This document shows positions 63,813 through 64,000 of a DNA stretch of 64,000 bases, piece by piece. The DNA lies in contig JABDBE010000002.1 of assembly GCA_013288805.1 (NCBI GenBank), positions 50,082 to 114,081 on the forward strand, given 5' to 3'. This DNA comes from Acidobacteriota bacterium. GTDB taxonomy: Bacteria > Acidobacteriota > Terriglobia > Terriglobales > Acidobacteriaceae. The number at the start of each line of letters is the position of its first letter. Position 1 is the stretch's first letter. The notes under the pieces were generated by a model. That model had not been told where the DNA came from, ran no database searches, and saw only the letters and a program-made list of their open reading frames with translations. Both the position numbers and the translations under genes were made by a program.

Positions 63813-64000
63813 GTTAACAGGCCATAGCGCTCATTGAGACTTGGCGGACTGTGTCGCGTCGGCGAATCAGGGATGTTACGACATTGAGCGTGCGCGTGGA
63901 GTTGAGGGTGACTTTGACGTGCCGTCCCGCTGCGGTGACAAAATTTCTGTGCGGCGTGGTCGTGGGTTTGGGCTTCGACGGCGGCGGATAGGAGTGTCGG
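63813..64000. repeat. 188-bp direct repeat R2, cut by the window end
   Basis: About 92% identical by eye to R1 (59295-59478), same orientation. The match reaches the last base of the window, so the repeat may continue. Bases 63655-63812 are an intergenic gap with no gene. Confidence 0.85.

Noticed and set aside
59295..64000. R1/R2/D considered as integron attC sites
   Set aside because: No consistent RYYYAAC...GTTRRRY pair and no integrase in the window. Kept only as a cassette-like pattern, not called attC.

Overview
The window looks like chromosomal DNA of an Acidobacteriota member, probably class Terriglobia. This is inferred from gene content and style, not from a search. The signs are secreted DUF2911-TPR proteins, a Ser/Thr kinase fused to a PD40 propeller, a bc complex with split cytochrome b and a multihaem cytochrome, a predicted pyrophosphate-type phosphofructokinase, and intergenic palindromes built on a 'TGTCATCCCGAGCG' theme. 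Several starts are GTG or TTG, and some promoters have the -10 box almost touching the start codon. I saw no rRNA, tRNA, CRISPR array, transposase or phage gene.

Layout. 0-15 kb is housekeeping and accessory metabolism: a metallo-beta-lactamase-fold hydrolase, 3-hydroxyacyl-CoA dehydrogenase, a yefM-yoeB toxin-antitoxin pair with its operator, a MidA-type methyltransferase, an EamA exporter, fumarase C, a YpdA-type reductase, CyaY, an S9 peptidase, pterin dehydratase, an HdeD-like protein, SSB and a ferredoxin. 15-29 kb is a long minus-strand respiratory block: ferrochelatase, a Rieske protein with a repeated N-terminal extension, cytochrome b in two pieces, an eight-haem cytochrome c, a cupredoxin-like lipoprotein, a heme A synthase homologue, an ABC-2 exporter, a DUF420 protein and a HEAT/lipoyl-like membrane protein. 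29-48 kb holds isocitrate dehydrogenase, NrdR, a flippase-like protein, a lytic transglycosylase, a HAD phosphatase, phosphofructokinase, an ABC exporter with its two-component system, a PP2C phosphatase, two FtsX-type permeases, and asd-lysC-dapB.

48-54.3 kb is the envelope Tol-Pal operon (tolQ, tolR, a TonB/TolA-like gene, tolB, pal, cpoB-like), bracketed by two inverted copies of a MITE-like repeat. Next is recN, whose 5' end has been overwritten by a perfect 29-bp inverted repeat.

56.3-64 kb has a different character: sparse single genes (a kinase-propeller protein, a tiny membrane protein, a GNAT acetyltransferase, two secreted SnoaL/NTF2-like proteins), two frameshifted genes (an NHL-type propeller and a DUF2165 remnant), and several related repeats. 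Two of the small genes sit between direct copies of a repeat. This is the most plastic part of the window and the best place to look for an uncharacterised cassette-like or repeat-driven system.

Starts were moved from the longest reading frame wherever a ribosome binding site, a signal peptide or family alignment argued for it; each entry says why.
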